A DNA stretch of 64,000 nucleotides from JAIUNP01 sp020161975 (GCA_036745275.1 DAIOGK010000003.1:1-64000), one strand, 5' to 3'. Positions 35,799-44,228 are shown, counted from the stretch's first letter. Numbers and translations: made by a program. The notes: generated by a model from the sequence alone, not told the origin.

Positions 35799-37160
35799 TC
35801 AGACGAAGGTGATGCGGGCGGTTCCTGGTTCGGGCACGGCAAGGCCAGAGGCTTCGTATTCGTTGAGCTTGTTGCGCAGTGTGCGGATGGAAATGCCAAG
35901 GATGCGGGCGGCATGGGTGCGGTTTCCAAGGCAGTGGTCGAGTGTGTCGAGGATCAGCCCCTGCTCGACAGCGGCGACCGAACGGCCCACCAGCGCGCGG
36001 GTGGCAAGTTCCGCCCGCTCGGCAGCACGGGTGGCAGGATCCTGCGGCGCTGGGACAGTTTCTCCTTCGGGAGGCACGATGGCGTCGGCGTCGATCTCGC
36101 TTCCCGTCGCCATCAGCACGGCGCGATGCATGGTGTTTTCAAGTTCGCGCACGTTCCCGCGCCAGGGATTGGCCAGCAGGGCGCGCTTGGCGGCAATCGC
36201 CAGCGGACGCTTGGGCAGGCCGTTCACCTCGGCATAGCGGATTGCAAAATGGCCGGCGAGTTCAATGATGTCGGAGGTCCGCTCGCGCAAAGGGGGAATG
36301 CGCAGGTTCACCACATTCAACCGATAGAGGAGGTCTTCGCGGAAGCTGCCGTTGCGCACGGCCTCGGTCAGGTTGCGGTTCGAGGTGGCGATAATGCGGA
36401 TATCAACCGGTACGGGCCGGGTGCCGCCCACGCGGTCGATGACCCGCTCCTGAAGCGCGCGCAGCAGCTTGGCCTGAAGGCGGATGTCCATTTCGGAAAC
36501 TTCATCGAGCAGCAGCGTGCCGCCCGACGCCTCCTCGAACTTGCCGATCCTGCGGGCGAGCGCGCCGGTGAACGCTCCTTTCTCATGGCCGAACAACTCG
36601 CTTTCCAGCAGGTTTTCGGGGATGGCGGCGCAGTTGACCGCGACAAAAGGCTTGCGTGCCCGGCGGGATTGATCGTGGACGAAACGGGCCATCACTTCCT
36701 TGCCGACGCCGCTTTCGCCGGTGATCAGGACTGATGCATCGGACCCGGCGATCTGGCGGGCAAGGCGCACGACCCGGGCCATCGCCTCATCGCGGAACAC
36801 GATGTCGGTCCGCTCGCCTGTCACGGCTTCGAGAATGGCCGCGATCATCTCGGGGTCCGGCGGCAGCGGGACATATTCGCGCGCGCCGGCCCGGATGGCG
36901 GCGACGGCGGCAATCCGGTCCTGGGTGACACCGCAGGCGACGACCGGTACGGCCATGCGTTCGCTTTCGAGTGCGCCGACCAGCTGACCGAGGTTGAGCT
37001 GCACATCGATGAAGATCAGGTCCGCGCCCCGCCCCGCCCGAAGGTGCGCCAATGCGGCGGAAACGGTATCAACCTGCGCAACATCTGCGCCACGGTCGCG
37101 GGCAATCTTGGCGGCGGTGATGAGTTCGCTTCTCAGCGGTCCGACGATCAGGAGACGCAT
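35799..37160 (-). CDS. flbD: sigma-54-dependent flagellar regulator FlbD
   Basis: NtrC-family activator (453 residues). The N-terminal receiver-like domain begins LLIVGPLRSEL and so lacks the acidic pair; FlbD proteins are known for this and in Caulobacter are controlled by FliX instead. The central AAA+ domain has Walker A GESGVGKE, the sigma-54 contact motif GAFTGA and Walker B LLLDEVSEMD. The C-terminal Fis-type helix-turn-helix is NRTHAARILGISIRTLRNKL. It lies 7 bases from fliN in the fliF operon, as in Caulobacter. A sigma-54-type promoter found in front of fliK is a plausible target. Confidence 0.95.
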   Translation of the reverse strand: MRLLIVGPLRSELITAAKIARDRGADVAQVDTVSAALAHLRAGRGADLIFIDVQLNLGQLVGALESERMAVPVVACGVTQDRIAAVAAIRAGAREYVPLPPDPEMIAAILEAVTGERTDIVFRDEAMARVVRLARQIAGSDASVLITGESGVGKEVMARFVHDQSRRARKPFVAVNCAAIPENLLESELFGHEKGAFTGALARRIGKFEEASGGTLLLDEVSEMDIRLQAKLLRALQERVIDRVGGTRPVPVDIRIIATSNRNLTEAVRNGSFREDLLYRLNVVNLRIPPLRERTSDIIELAGHFAIRYAEVNGLPKRPLAIAAKRALLANPWRGNVRELENTMHRAVLMATGSEIDADAIVPPEGETVPAPQDPATRAAERAELATRALVGRSVAAVEQGLILDTLDHCLGNRTHAARILGISIRTLRNKLNEYEASGLAVPEPGTARITFV

Positions 37161-37167
37161 GGGATCC

Positions 37168-37440
37168 TCACGCTTCGCTTCTGATGATTTCCGTCATTGT
37201 CACACCGAGGCGTTCGTCGATTTTGACGATCTCGCCGCGGGCGATCAGGCGATTGTTGACCAGGATGTCGACCGGATCTCCAGGCTTGCGGTCGAGTTCG
37301 AGGACAGCGCCGGGCTGTACCTTCAGAAGGTCGACGATGGCCATTTCGGTTCGCCCGACGACGGCGGTAACACGCACCGGCATTTCGCCGATGCGGCGGA
37401 GTTCCTCTTCCTCGGGGGAATGGACGGGCGTGTCAGTCAT
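37168..37440 (-). CDS. fliN: flagellar motor switch protein FliN
   Basis: A 90-residue C-ring protein consisting mostly of one SpoA domain (VRVTAVVGRTEMAIVDLLKVQPGAV, then LDRKPGDPVDILVNNRLIARGEIV). FliN binds FliM and FliH and takes part in switching and export. It overlaps the end of fliH by 8 bases. No fliM is present in the window. Confidence 0.94.
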   Translation of the reverse strand: MTDTPVHSPEEEELRRIGEMPVRVTAVVGRTEMAIVDLLKVQPGAVLELDRKPGDPVDILVNNRLIARGEIVKIDERLGVTMTEIIRSEA

Positions 37441-38056
37441 GGAGGTCTCCTGTCACAGGGAGGATGCGGGCAATAATGGCTTCGATCCGCGCTTCTTCTG
37501 CCGCTTGATCGAGGATGGCACCGCCGTCGCTCCAGGTGATGCGGGCATCGCCGGGGGCACAATCGGGGTCCGGTATGATGGCAAGGGTGAAGCCGGCCAG
37601 CATGGTGCGGGCACAAGCGCCGAGGCGTTGTTCCGCCTCCGCCGCAAGATCGGGATGGACAGCAATTGCAACGCTCGTCTCGCCGCGCATGTCACCGACA
37701 AGACCTGTGAAGGCTTCCTCAAGAGCGGCAATGGGATCAGCGGTGCGCAGGCGCCCGGCGAGCTTTCGCGCGAGCGCTACGGCAAGCCTTGCGCCTGTTG
37801 CATCCTGTCGGGCGGTGGTTGCGCGCAGGGTCATTTCGAGGTCGGCGATCTGTTCCATCAGCGTGCTGATGGATGTGGCCAGATGTGCGTCGCGGGTGTT
37901 GCGTTCCAGGCTGCCGCCATCGGCAAAGCCGCGCGCGTAGGCTTCGGTGGCGCGTTCTTCCAGCCGCGCTTCCAGATCCTCCGGCGTCATTTCGATGAGT
38001 TTCCGGGCCGGGGCCAGTCCGGAAAAATCGGTCGTGAACTGGAAAGGCGCCGTCAT
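37433..38056 (-). CDS. fliH: flagellar assembly protein FliH (FlbE-like)
   Basis: A 207-residue protein in the fliH position between fliG and fliN. The middle is helical and charged, with the motif AYARGFADGG seen in alphaproteobacterial FliH/FlbE; the C-terminal part resembles the FliH/YscL stator domain. It regulates FliI and links it to FliN. Sequence similarity within this family is low, so position and length carry much of the assignment. The start overlaps the fliG stop by ATGA. Confidence 0.82.
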   Translation of the reverse strand: MTAPFQFTTDFSGLAPARKLIEMTPEDLEARLEERATEAYARGFADGGSLERNTRDAHLATSISTLMEQIADLEMTLRATTARQDATGARLAVALARKLAGRLRTADPIAALEEAFTGLVGDMRGETSVAIAVHPDLAAEAEQRLGACARTMLAGFTLAIIPDPDCAPGDARITWSDGGAILDQAAEEARIEAIIARILPVTGDLHD

Positions 38057-39072
38057 TCCACCATCTCCTCGGTTTCCTCACCAGCGATGGCGAGCGAGAG
38101 TTCGCCGGCCGCTTCGAGGTCGCGTGCAATAGCAATCATGCGGGCCTGTGCGCGCTGGGCATCTGCCAGGCGCACGGGACCGCGCCCGGCCATCTGGTCC
38201 TCCAGCATCCTTGCGGCGCGCATGGACATCTGATCGAAAAAAAACTGGCGCAGCGGCTGTGGCGCGGCCTTCAACGCGAGGCCAAGGAGGTCCCGATCCA
38301 CCCCACGCAACAAGGACTGGATGGCGGCAGGGGACAGGCGCGCGAAGTCCTCGAAGGTGAACATCTTTGCGCGAATTTTGCCAGCTGTGCCTTCATCGTC
38401 GGCGGCCCAACGGCCCAACAGTTCCTCCATGGCGCGTTTGTCGACGAGGTTGAGGATATCGGCGACCTCGCCTGTGGCGTCGCCCTGTTCGCCGGCGTTC
38501 GAGGCCGCGTTGATGACGCCGCCCAGCGTTTCCTCAATAGCTTCGAGAAAGGCGGGCTTGACCGTTTCCAGCGACAGCATCCGGTTGAGGCAGTCGAGGG
38601 CAAAATCACGCGGCAAGGCTTCGAGGATGCGCGCGGCCTGCTGCGGGGGCATCCGCTTCAGCACGATGGCTGCGGTTTGCGGATGTTCGCCGGCGAGATA
38701 GTCGGACAGTACGGTTTCCTTCAGTCCTGCGAGCTTTTCCCAGACATCAAGCCCCTGCGGTTTGCGCAAACGCGCCAAATGCGGTTTGGCCCTCAGTTCC
38801 GGCAGGACCTTTTCGATGATGCGCTCTGTGCTGGTGGGGCTGCCGGCAAAGCCGGACAATGCGGCAATCTCGGTGTCGAAGAGGTTCAGCGCTGCATCGA
38901 CCAGCGTCTTGTCGACACTGCCAAGGCGGGCCATGGCGCGGGTGATCTCGGCGATTTCGGTATCATTCAGTTCTGCCCAGATCGGAGCACCATGGGTTTC
39001 TCCGAGCGCGAGCAGAACGAGGGCGGCCCGTTCCGCACCGGTGGCTGGGCGAAGTTTGCTGGCGTCTGTCAT
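38053..39072 (-). CDS. fliG: flagellar motor switch protein FliG
   Basis: C-ring protein (339 residues) that contacts the stator. N-terminal ERAALVLLALGE, the middle-domain EHPQTAAIVL motif followed by PPQQAARILEALP, and the C-terminal torque domain with its charged helix (FTFEDFARLSPAAIQSLLRGV) are all recognisable. It starts within the fliF stop (ATGA), the usual coupled arrangement for a pair whose products bind each other. Confidence 0.96.
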   Translation of the reverse strand: MTDASKLRPATGAERAALVLLALGETHGAPIWAELNDTEIAEITRAMARLGSVDKTLVDAALNLFDTEIAALSGFAGSPTSTERIIEKVLPELRAKPHLARLRKPQGLDVWEKLAGLKETVLSDYLAGEHPQTAAIVLKRMPPQQAARILEALPRDFALDCLNRMLSLETVKPAFLEAIEETLGGVINAASNAGEQGDATGEVADILNLVDKRAMEELLGRWAADDEGTAGKIRAKMFTFEDFARLSPAAIQSLLRGVDRDLLGLALKAAPQPLRQFFFDQMSMRAARMLEDQMAGRGPVRLADAQRAQARMIAIARDLEAAGELSLAIAGEETEEMVE

Positions 39073-40670
39073 GCGGCGTTCCTCATCCAGCTGCGCAGGA
39101 TTGCTGCGGCATCCTGCGGCTGGCTGGCAATGCGCGAGCCGAGCCGTTCCAGCGCCGGGGCAGAGTCGGCTGTGGCAGTGGACGTCGCGGTTGCTGTGGC
39201 AGCCTCATTGGGTGCCGTCGGCGCGCTTGCTGCGGCTGCAAGGACCGGGCCGGCGACTTCCGGGCTCATCATCTCGCGCAGCAACGGGCGGACGACAAAG
39301 ATCAGCACGATCAGGGTGACGAGCGCAAAGACGGCGAGTTCAGCAAAACGCAGCAGATCATCGCGGCCAAAGGCAAGAACCTTTTCGAAGAATGTCATGG
39401 TCGGCTCGGTGAGCGGCAGGGGCGGAGCTTCGGCAAAGCGCAGGTTCACGACCTCGACCTGATCGCCGCGGGTCTTGTCGAAGCCGATACCCATGCGCAC
39501 CAGCGTGGCGATGCGTTGCAGATCTTCGGCGCTGCGGGGCGTATAGGTCTGGCCGCCGTTCGGCTGGGGGGCATAGGTGCCATCGACGAGAACCGCCACG
39601 GACAGACGCTTGAGGCGGCCGCCCTCGATGGTCTCGGTGCGCGTGGTGCGGGAAATCTCGTAGTTGATCACTTCCTCGTTCTTCTGGCCCTGCTCGCGCG
39701 TACCGGCAGCGCTGTCGTTCTTCTGGCCGCCGGGCAGTTCACCTGCGACGCCGACCTGGCCATCCTTGCCCTCGGCAGTGGAGTTAGCCTCGGTTCGGGT
39801 CTGGGTGGAGCGGACAACGCGGCTTTCAGGGTCGAAGGTTTCGGCGGTCTGCTGGATGCGGTTGAAGTCGAGTTCGGCTGCCACCTGAACGCGGGCGCGA
39901 CCGCGGCCCACGACGGAGGCGACAATCTCCTCCACCTGCGTCTTCAGCCGCCGTTCGTGGCTGGCCTGCCGGTCGGCGGCGAGCGTTGCCTGATCACCAT
40001 CATCGCCAGTGCCGTCTGCAAGCAGGGTGCCCGTCTCGTCGATCAGCGAAATGCGTGTCGGTTTCAGCCCCTCGACGGCGGTGGCAACAAGATGCCGAAT
40101 GGCGCGCACCTGCGATGCATCAAGCTCGCCGCGCACCTTCAGAACCACCGAGGCCCGAGGCTCCACCTTGTCTTTCTGGAACAGCCGTCGTTCGGGAATC
40201 GACAGGTGGACGCGGGCGGACTGCACCCGGTCAATAGCGCGGATCGAGCGGGCAAGCTCGCCTTCCAGCGCACGCAAGTGGTTGAGATTCTGGACAAATC
40301 CCGTTGCGGAAAAGGCATCGCCCTTATCAAAGATCTCATAGCCAACCGAGCCGCCTGCCGGTATTCCCTTGGCTGCAAGATCCATGCGGGCGCGCGCCAC
40401 CTGTTCGCGTGGCACCAGAATGACGGCGCCTTCGCCGCGAACCTCCGGCTTGATTCCACGAGCTTCGAGTTCACGCACGATGCTGGCGGATTCGGTGGGC
40501 GAAAGATCGGTGAAGAGCGTACCCATCGGCACGGCGGAAACGCGCAGCAGAACATAGGCAAAGAAGCCAATCAGCGTAAGCGTGACGGCGCCCATGGCCG
40601 CCAGCCGGCGGGCCCCTAACTTCTGGACGAGATCGATGATTCCCTGCACTGTCCGGCCCGTCGGTGGCAT
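39069..40670 (-). CDS. fliF: flagellar M-ring protein FliF
   Basis: MS-ring protein (about 533 residues) with two membrane helices (near residues 22-42 and 440-460) flanking a large periplasmic part with YscJ/FliF ring-building domains (GTLFTDLSPTESASIVREL and ALEGELARSIRAIDRVQSAR). The C-terminal tail binds FliG. I prefer ATG at 40668-40670; a TTG start five codons upstream is possible. There is no obvious ribosome-binding site, and a candidate CtrA box begins only 34 bases upstream, so the transcript leader may be very short. Confidence 0.95.
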   Translation of the reverse strand: MPPTGRTVQGIIDLVQKLGARRLAAMGAVTLTLIGFFAYVLLRVSAVPMGTLFTDLSPTESASIVRELEARGIKPEVRGEGAVILVPREQVARARMDLAAKGIPAGGSVGYEIFDKGDAFSATGFVQNLNHLRALEGELARSIRAIDRVQSARVHLSIPERRLFQKDKVEPRASVVLKVRGELDASQVRAIRHLVATAVEGLKPTRISLIDETGTLLADGTGDDGDQATLAADRQASHERRLKTQVEEIVASVVGRGRARVQVAAELDFNRIQQTAETFDPESRVVRSTQTRTEANSTAEGKDGQVGVAGELPGGQKNDSAAGTREQGQKNEEVINYEISRTTRTETIEGGRLKRLSVAVLVDGTYAPQPNGGQTYTPRSAEDLQRIATLVRMGIGFDKTRGDQVEVVNLRFAEAPPLPLTEPTMTFFEKVLAFGRDDLLRFAELAVFALVTLIVLIFVVRPLLREMMSPEVAGPVLAAAASAPTAPNEAATATATSTATADSAPALERLGSRIASQPQDAAAILRSWMRNAA

Positions 40671-40703
40671 TGTTGCGTTGGGCAATTTTTGCCGGGCTGA
40701 TGG

Positions 40704-40718
40704 TTAGTAAGAGGTTAA
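40704..40718. promoter_or_regulatory. candidate CtrA-binding box between fliF and pdxA
   Basis: TTAG-TAAGAGG-TTAA (7 of 8 consensus bases) fills the short gap between the divergent fliF and pdxA genes. Seen from fliF it sits where CtrA binds in the early flagellar promoters of Caulobacter. The AAGAGG inside the box also seems to be the ribosome-binding site of pdxA, whose ATG is four bases further on. Confidence 0.6.
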
Positions 40719-40721
40719 TTT

Positions 40722-41753
40722 ATGCAACCGGTAATTGAAAATATTCGCAACATGGTTGGCGATGTGCAATCACCGCTTGCAATCACGATGGGTGACGCCG
40801 CCGGTATCGGCCCCGAGATCGTCGCGAAATTCTTCGCGAAGCGGCCATTCGAGCGGGCGCTGGTGGTGGGCGATGCCGGGGTGATGGGCCGCGCGGCGGC
40901 GAAGGTTGCGGGTGCGCCGCCGGTGATCGAATGTGCGGATGCGGCAGAGCTTGCCGCGCTGAATGGTCCTGCAATTCCCGTCCTTTCCCTCTCCGCGCTT
41001 CCTGCCGATCTGCCAATCGGCATGGTCGACGCCCGGGCGGGCAAGGCGGCTTATGACGCGATCATTGCCGCCATAGACCTGGCGATTGCGGGCAAGGTGG
41101 GCGGCATTGTCACCGCACCGATCCACAAGGAAGCGCTGAAGGCAGCGGGCATTCGCCATCCGGGGCATACGGAAATCCTTGCCGAGCGGACGGGGACGGC
41201 CGAGTTCGGCATGATGCTGGCCGACTGCCATCTCAGGGTTGTGCTGGTGTCGATCCATGTGCCGCTGACCGAGGCGATCCGCCTTGTAACAGGGCCCAAC
41301 GTTTGCCGCGCCATCCGGCTTGCCGATCTTGGAACGCGGGCTTTTGGAATTGACCGTCCACGCATTGCGGTCGCCGGGCTCAATCCCCATGCCGGGGAGG
41401 GCGGACTGTTCGGGCGCGAGGATATCGACATCATCGCCCCTGCGGTGGCCGAAATGCAGCGGCAAGGGTTGACCGTTTCAGGCCCCCTTGCGCCCGATAC
41501 GGTGTTCATGCGGGCGCGCAATGGCGAATTCGATGTGGTTGTGGCGCAATATCACGACCAGGGCCTGATCCCGGTCAAATATCTTGGCATCGAGGGGGGC
41601 GTGAATGTCACGGTGGGCCTGCCGATCATCCGCACCAGCGTTGATCACGGCACGGCCTTCGACATCGCCGGCAAGGGGCTTGCCGATCCCGGGAGTCTCA
41701 TCACGGCCTACGATCTGGCCATGGCCATGCGCGCAAGGCCGCCCGCCGCATGA
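40722..41753 (+). CDS. pdxA: 4-hydroxythreonine-4-phosphate dehydrogenase PdxA
   Basis: NAD-dependent enzyme of the DXP-dependent vitamin B6 pathway (343 residues). Signature motifs are LAITMGDAAGIGPEI at the N-terminus, the metal-binding HPGHTE, HVPLTEAI and QYHDQGLIPVKYLG. ATG 40722 is preferred because AAGAGG lies 7 bases upstream; ATG 40752 is an alternative. In many proteobacteria pdxA sits with surA and rsmA; here it is alone, divergent from fliF and convergent with sciP. Confidence 0.95.
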   Translation: MQPVIENIRNMVGDVQSPLAITMGDAAGIGPEIVAKFFAKRPFERALVVGDAGVMGRAAAKVAGAPPVIECADAAELAALNGPAIPVLSLSALPADLPIGMVDARAGKAAYDAIIAAIDLAIAGKVGGIVTAPIHKEALKAAGIRHPGHTEILAERTGTAEFGMMLADCHLRVVLVSIHVPLTEAIRLVTGPNVCRAIRLADLGTRAFGIDRPRIAVAGLNPHAGEGGLFGREDIDIIAPAVAEMQRQGLTVSGPLAPDTVFMRARNGEFDVVVAQYHDQGLIPVKYLGIEGGVNVTVGLPIIRTSVDHGTAFDIAGKGLADPGSLITAYDLAMAMRARPPAA

Positions 41754-41781
41754 TCTGCGGAAGCGGCCTGGCCAATAGCCA

Positions 41782-41801
41782 TCGCGCCGGGTGCGGCGCG
41801 A
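41782..41801. terminator. hairpin between pdxA and sciP, possible terminator
   Basis: Perfect 7-base stem TCGCGCC / GGCGCGA with a 6-base loop lies in the 52-base gap between the convergent pdxA and sciP. No U tract follows on either strand, so intrinsic termination is uncertain. Confidence 0.3.
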
Positions 41802-41805
41802 GCGA

Positions 41806-42081
41806 TCAGGCGCGGTAGTGCTGGATGCGCGTGGTGCGCAGGCCGGCCAGACCGTGATCGTCGATCGACTGCTGCCAGGAGAGGAATTCCTCTACCGTCA
41901 GCGTGTACCGGCTACAGGCTTCATCAAGCGACAGGAGGCCGCCGCGCACTGCGGCAACAACTTCTGCCTTGCGGCGGATGACCCAACGCCTTGTGTTGGA
42001 CGGCGGCAGATCCGCGATCGTCAAAGGGCTGCCATCGGGGCCGATGACATACTTTGCACGCGGGCGATAAGGTTCGGTCAT
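41806..42081 (-). CDS. sciP: CtrA inhibitor protein SciP (DUF1153)
   Basis: Small helix-turn-helix protein (91 residues) that binds CtrA and blocks its recruitment of RNA polymerase. It starts MTEPYRPRAKYVIGPDGSPL and continues with TRRWVIRRKAEVVAAVRGG and YTLTVEEFLSWQ, the hallmark of DUF1153. I chose ATG at 42079-42081 to match the family length; an upstream in-frame start would add nine residues. A near-consensus CtrA box lies about 58 bases upstream, consistent with the CtrA-SciP feedback loop of Caulobacter. Confidence 0.93.
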   Translation of the reverse strand: MTEPYRPRAKYVIGPDGSPLTIADLPPSNTRRWVIRRKAEVVAAVRGGLLSLDEACSRYTLTVEEFLSWQQSIDDHGLAGLRTTRIQHYRA

Positions 42082-42138
42082 GGATACGCTCACAGGAACA
42101 CTACGCAACTCACGGGACCGAGGATAGACACCAGCAAT

Positions 42139-42153
42139 TTAAAAAATGGCTAA
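42139..42153. promoter_or_regulatory. candidate CtrA-binding box upstream of sciP
   Basis: Read on the minus strand, TTAG-CCATTTT-TTAA matches 7 of 8 bases of the CtrA consensus, with the same deviating base as the box at fliF. It lies 58 bases upstream of the sciP start in an AT-rich 105-base gap between sciP and flgD. Confidence 0.6.
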
Positions 42154-42186
42154 ACCACGACAAACATTGCGAAATACACGCTTTGT

Positions 42187-42846
42187 TCATTTTTGGATTG
42201 TCTTAACCTTACTGGCCGGAATGATCAGGCTTCCGATGGTCAGAATTGGCTCGGAACCCGTGATATCGACACTTTCGACCGTTCCGGTAACATCCGTGCC
42301 GATCGTGATCGTCTGACCCGCAGCATCCTTTGCGCTGACGTTAAGAGTGTATTCACCATCCGGCGCAATTCCGCCTGCTAAAAGCGCGCCGGACCAGGTG
42401 TAGGGCTGGCTGCCGGCTGCGAGCGCGCGGGTCTCGCTGAACACGGTGGCGCCTGTCTTGTCCGTCACCGTGAAGGTGGCCGAGGCTGCGCTGCGTGGCA
42501 CGTCGAGGCGCCATTCGGCCTTGCCGCTCGCAAGTTCGGTCGTGTTGCCGCTGGCGGTGACGCGCGCGCCGACGAAGCCGAGCGCATTCGTGACGTTGTT
42601 CGCACGCATTGTCGTCAGAAGCGCGTTCAGATTATCATTCGACTTCATCTGCTGCTCGACGCTGGCGAACTGAACGAGTTGCTGGGTGAATTCGTTGGTG
42701 TTGAGGGGATCCAGCGGACTCTGGTTTCGCAGCTGCGTGGTCAGCAGATTGAGGAAGGTCTCGAAGTTCTGGGCGATGGTGCCGTTCGACAGCGTGCTCT
42801 GGCTGGCGGTGATGCTGGCGGGCGTCTGGGAAACCGTAAGGGCCAT
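42187..42846 (-). CDS. flgD: flagellar hook assembly protein FlgD
   Basis: Hook capping/scaffold protein (219 residues). The conserved N-terminal export and capping region reads FETFLNLLTTQLRNQSPLDPL and then NEFTQQLVQFASVEQQ; the C-terminal half contains the FlgD Ig-like/Tudor region (GEYTLNVSAKDAAGQTI). It begins 8 bases after the fliK stop, so the two form an operon, probably driven by the sigma-54-type promoter upstream of fliK. Confidence 0.95.
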   Translation of the reverse strand: MALTVSQTPASITASQSTLSNGTIAQNFETFLNLLTTQLRNQSPLDPLNTNEFTQQLVQFASVEQQMKSNDNLNALLTTMRANNVTNALGFVGARVTASGNTTELASGKAEWRLDVPRSAASATFTVTDKTGATVFSETRALAAGSQPYTWSGALLAGGIAPDGEYTLNVSAKDAAGQTITIGTDVTGTVESVDITGSEPILTIGSLIIPASKVKTIQK

Positions 42847-42854
42847 GGCTGAAC

Positions 42855-44111
42855 CTAAAGGGTGAGATCAAGCGCGGACGCGGTGGTCGCGAGGGGCCGC
42901 CAGCGCGGTTGTGGAAGGGGGGCGGGGGCATTCTCCTCGGGCGGAGGCTGCCTTGCTGCCGGCTCTTGCGGCTGGCGCTGTTGGGGCGTGCGCTGGCCAT
43001 CGCCATCAGAACGCAAGGAGAGGTTGGGGCCGGCTGTATCTGCGGCAAAGCCGGCATCGGTGAACGCCTGTTCCAGCTTGCGGACGTCGTTGCGCAGCAA
43101 TTGCAGCGTTTCGGCGCGCTCGACGATGAAATGGGTCCGGACCGTTCCATCCTTGTTGATGTCCAGCTTGACCTCGATCGATCCGAGACTGCCCGGAGTG
43201 AGGCGGATGTCAAAGCTCTTTTCGCCCTCGGCAAGGCGCGAGGCGATCAGCACCGGGACTTCGGATAGTGCAACAGGAGGGCGCACTGGTGGCGCGGCGG
43301 CAGGAAGAGGAACGGAAGGATTTTGCGCCGATGGCGGCTGCGCCGGAACAAGCTGAGGACCGGCATCGGGTGCTGCGGAAGTTCGGGACGCTGCATCCGG
43401 TCGCGAGGTTGGCTGCATATCATGGGCGTCTTGCCTCTCACGGCTCCCTTGCGTCTCACGGGTCCCTTGCGTCTCATGGGTCCCTTGCGTCTCATGGTTA
43501 CCTTGTGTCGTTGGGCGCGACGTTTCGGATTTTTCCATGGGAGGAACGGCGTCCTTCGGTGCGCTCGCTGCACCCGGTGCGGATTGCCCGGATACGGCAC
43601 TGCTGACGCTGTCGGCGTTTGAATCCGTGGTGGCAGAGGGCGTTTGCGGTGCCGTGGCCAAAGATATTGGCACGCATTCGGGTTGAATTGCGACGGGGAC
43701 TGCCGGCGCCGTGGCTTCCGGCAGCACGTCGCCCGGTTGAGCGTCGCCTTCGCCCGAAGGCCCCTGCTCGTCACTGCCATCCGCGTCGGGCAGCGTGGCC
43801 GGTATCTCAGCATCAGGAATGGTTGCTGCAACTGTTGGCGCTGCTTGGCACTCCTGGAGGATCGGGACTTCTGGTATCGCAGGCACTGCATCTTTGCTCG
43901 CTATCGCGGCTGTCCTGGAATTCGGCTTTGCCGGGGCGTTTGCGTCCTTTCGCACCGTCTTTCCCGGTGTGCGCTGGCCGTCCATCTCCGCCTCCAGTGC
44001 CGCCGAAAAGCTATCCGCGCCTTCTTCAGGTGTGGAATCGCGGCGGGTATGGGCCGGGGGGCTTGAAACGGAAGCGGCGGGGATCTGAAGAGACTTCAAG
44101 AGAGCGGGCAT
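42855..44111 (-). CDS. fliK: flagellar hook-length control protein FliK
   Basis: A 418-residue protein. The N-terminal two thirds are low-complexity, rich in Pro, Ala, Ser, Thr and Gln, and contain a short six-residue tandem repeat (HETQGT-like). The C-terminal Flg_hook domain is clear: FDIRLTPGSLGSIEVKLDI and RTHFIVERAETLQLLRNDV. This architecture fits the molecular ruler/switch that ends hook growth. The frame stays open far upstream, antisense to mnmA, but ATG at 44109-44111 with AGGA just upstream is the sensible start. Confidence 0.9.
   Translation of the reverse strand: MPALLKSLQIPAASVSSPPAHTRRDSTPEEGADSFSAALEAEMDGQRTPGKTVRKDANAPAKPNSRTAAIASKDAVPAIPEVPILQECQAAPTVAATIPDAEIPATLPDADGSDEQGPSGEGDAQPGDVLPEATAPAVPVAIQPECVPISLATAPQTPSATTDSNADSVSSAVSGQSAPGAASAPKDAVPPMEKSETSRPTTQGNHETQGTHETQGTRETQGSRERQDAHDMQPTSRPDAASRTSAAPDAGPQLVPAQPPSAQNPSVPLPAAAPPVRPPVALSEVPVLIASRLAEGEKSFDIRLTPGSLGSIEVKLDINKDGTVRTHFIVERAETLQLLRNDVRKLEQAFTDAGFAADTAGPNLSLRSDGDGQRTPQQRQPQEPAARQPPPEENAPAPLPQPRWRPLATTASALDLTL
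43431..43506. repeat. 18-bp tandem repeat inside fliK
   Basis: About four copies of an 18-base unit (CCCTTGCGTCTCAYGGGT on the plus strand) encode ETQGTH/ETQGTR/ETQGSR hexapeptides in the disordered part of FliK. The unit length keeps the reading frame, so copy-number change would alter FliK length without breaking it. Confidence 0.8.
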
Positions 44112-44142
44112 GACTTTCCTACGCAACAGGACAAACCGCTTG

Positions 44143-44158
44143 TGCAAATCCCGCCCCA
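44143..44158 (-). promoter_or_regulatory. sigma-54-type promoter of fliK-flgD
   Basis: On the minus strand TGGGGCGGGATTTGCA fits the -24/-12 consensus TGGCACG-N4-TTGCW: GG and GC are at the required spacing and 10 of 12 defined bases match. The -12 element is 32 bases before the fliK start, which gives a short 5' leader. FlbD, the matching activator, is encoded 7 kb away. Confidence 0.65.
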
Positions 44159-44228
44159 TCGGGATTGAGCCAAAAATCAGTGGCTTACGCGTGATCGCCT
44201 GAACTCTTCCGGCAGATTTCACAGCGGA

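Noticed and set aside
35799..37160. Loss of the acidic pair in FlbD as a defect
   Set aside because: A non-canonical receiver is normal for FlbD; the AAA+ and helix-turn-helix domains are intact, so this is not a broken gene.
43431..43506. CRISPR-like short repeats
   Set aside because: The units are contiguous with no spacers, keep the fliK reading frame and encode a hexapeptide repeat.
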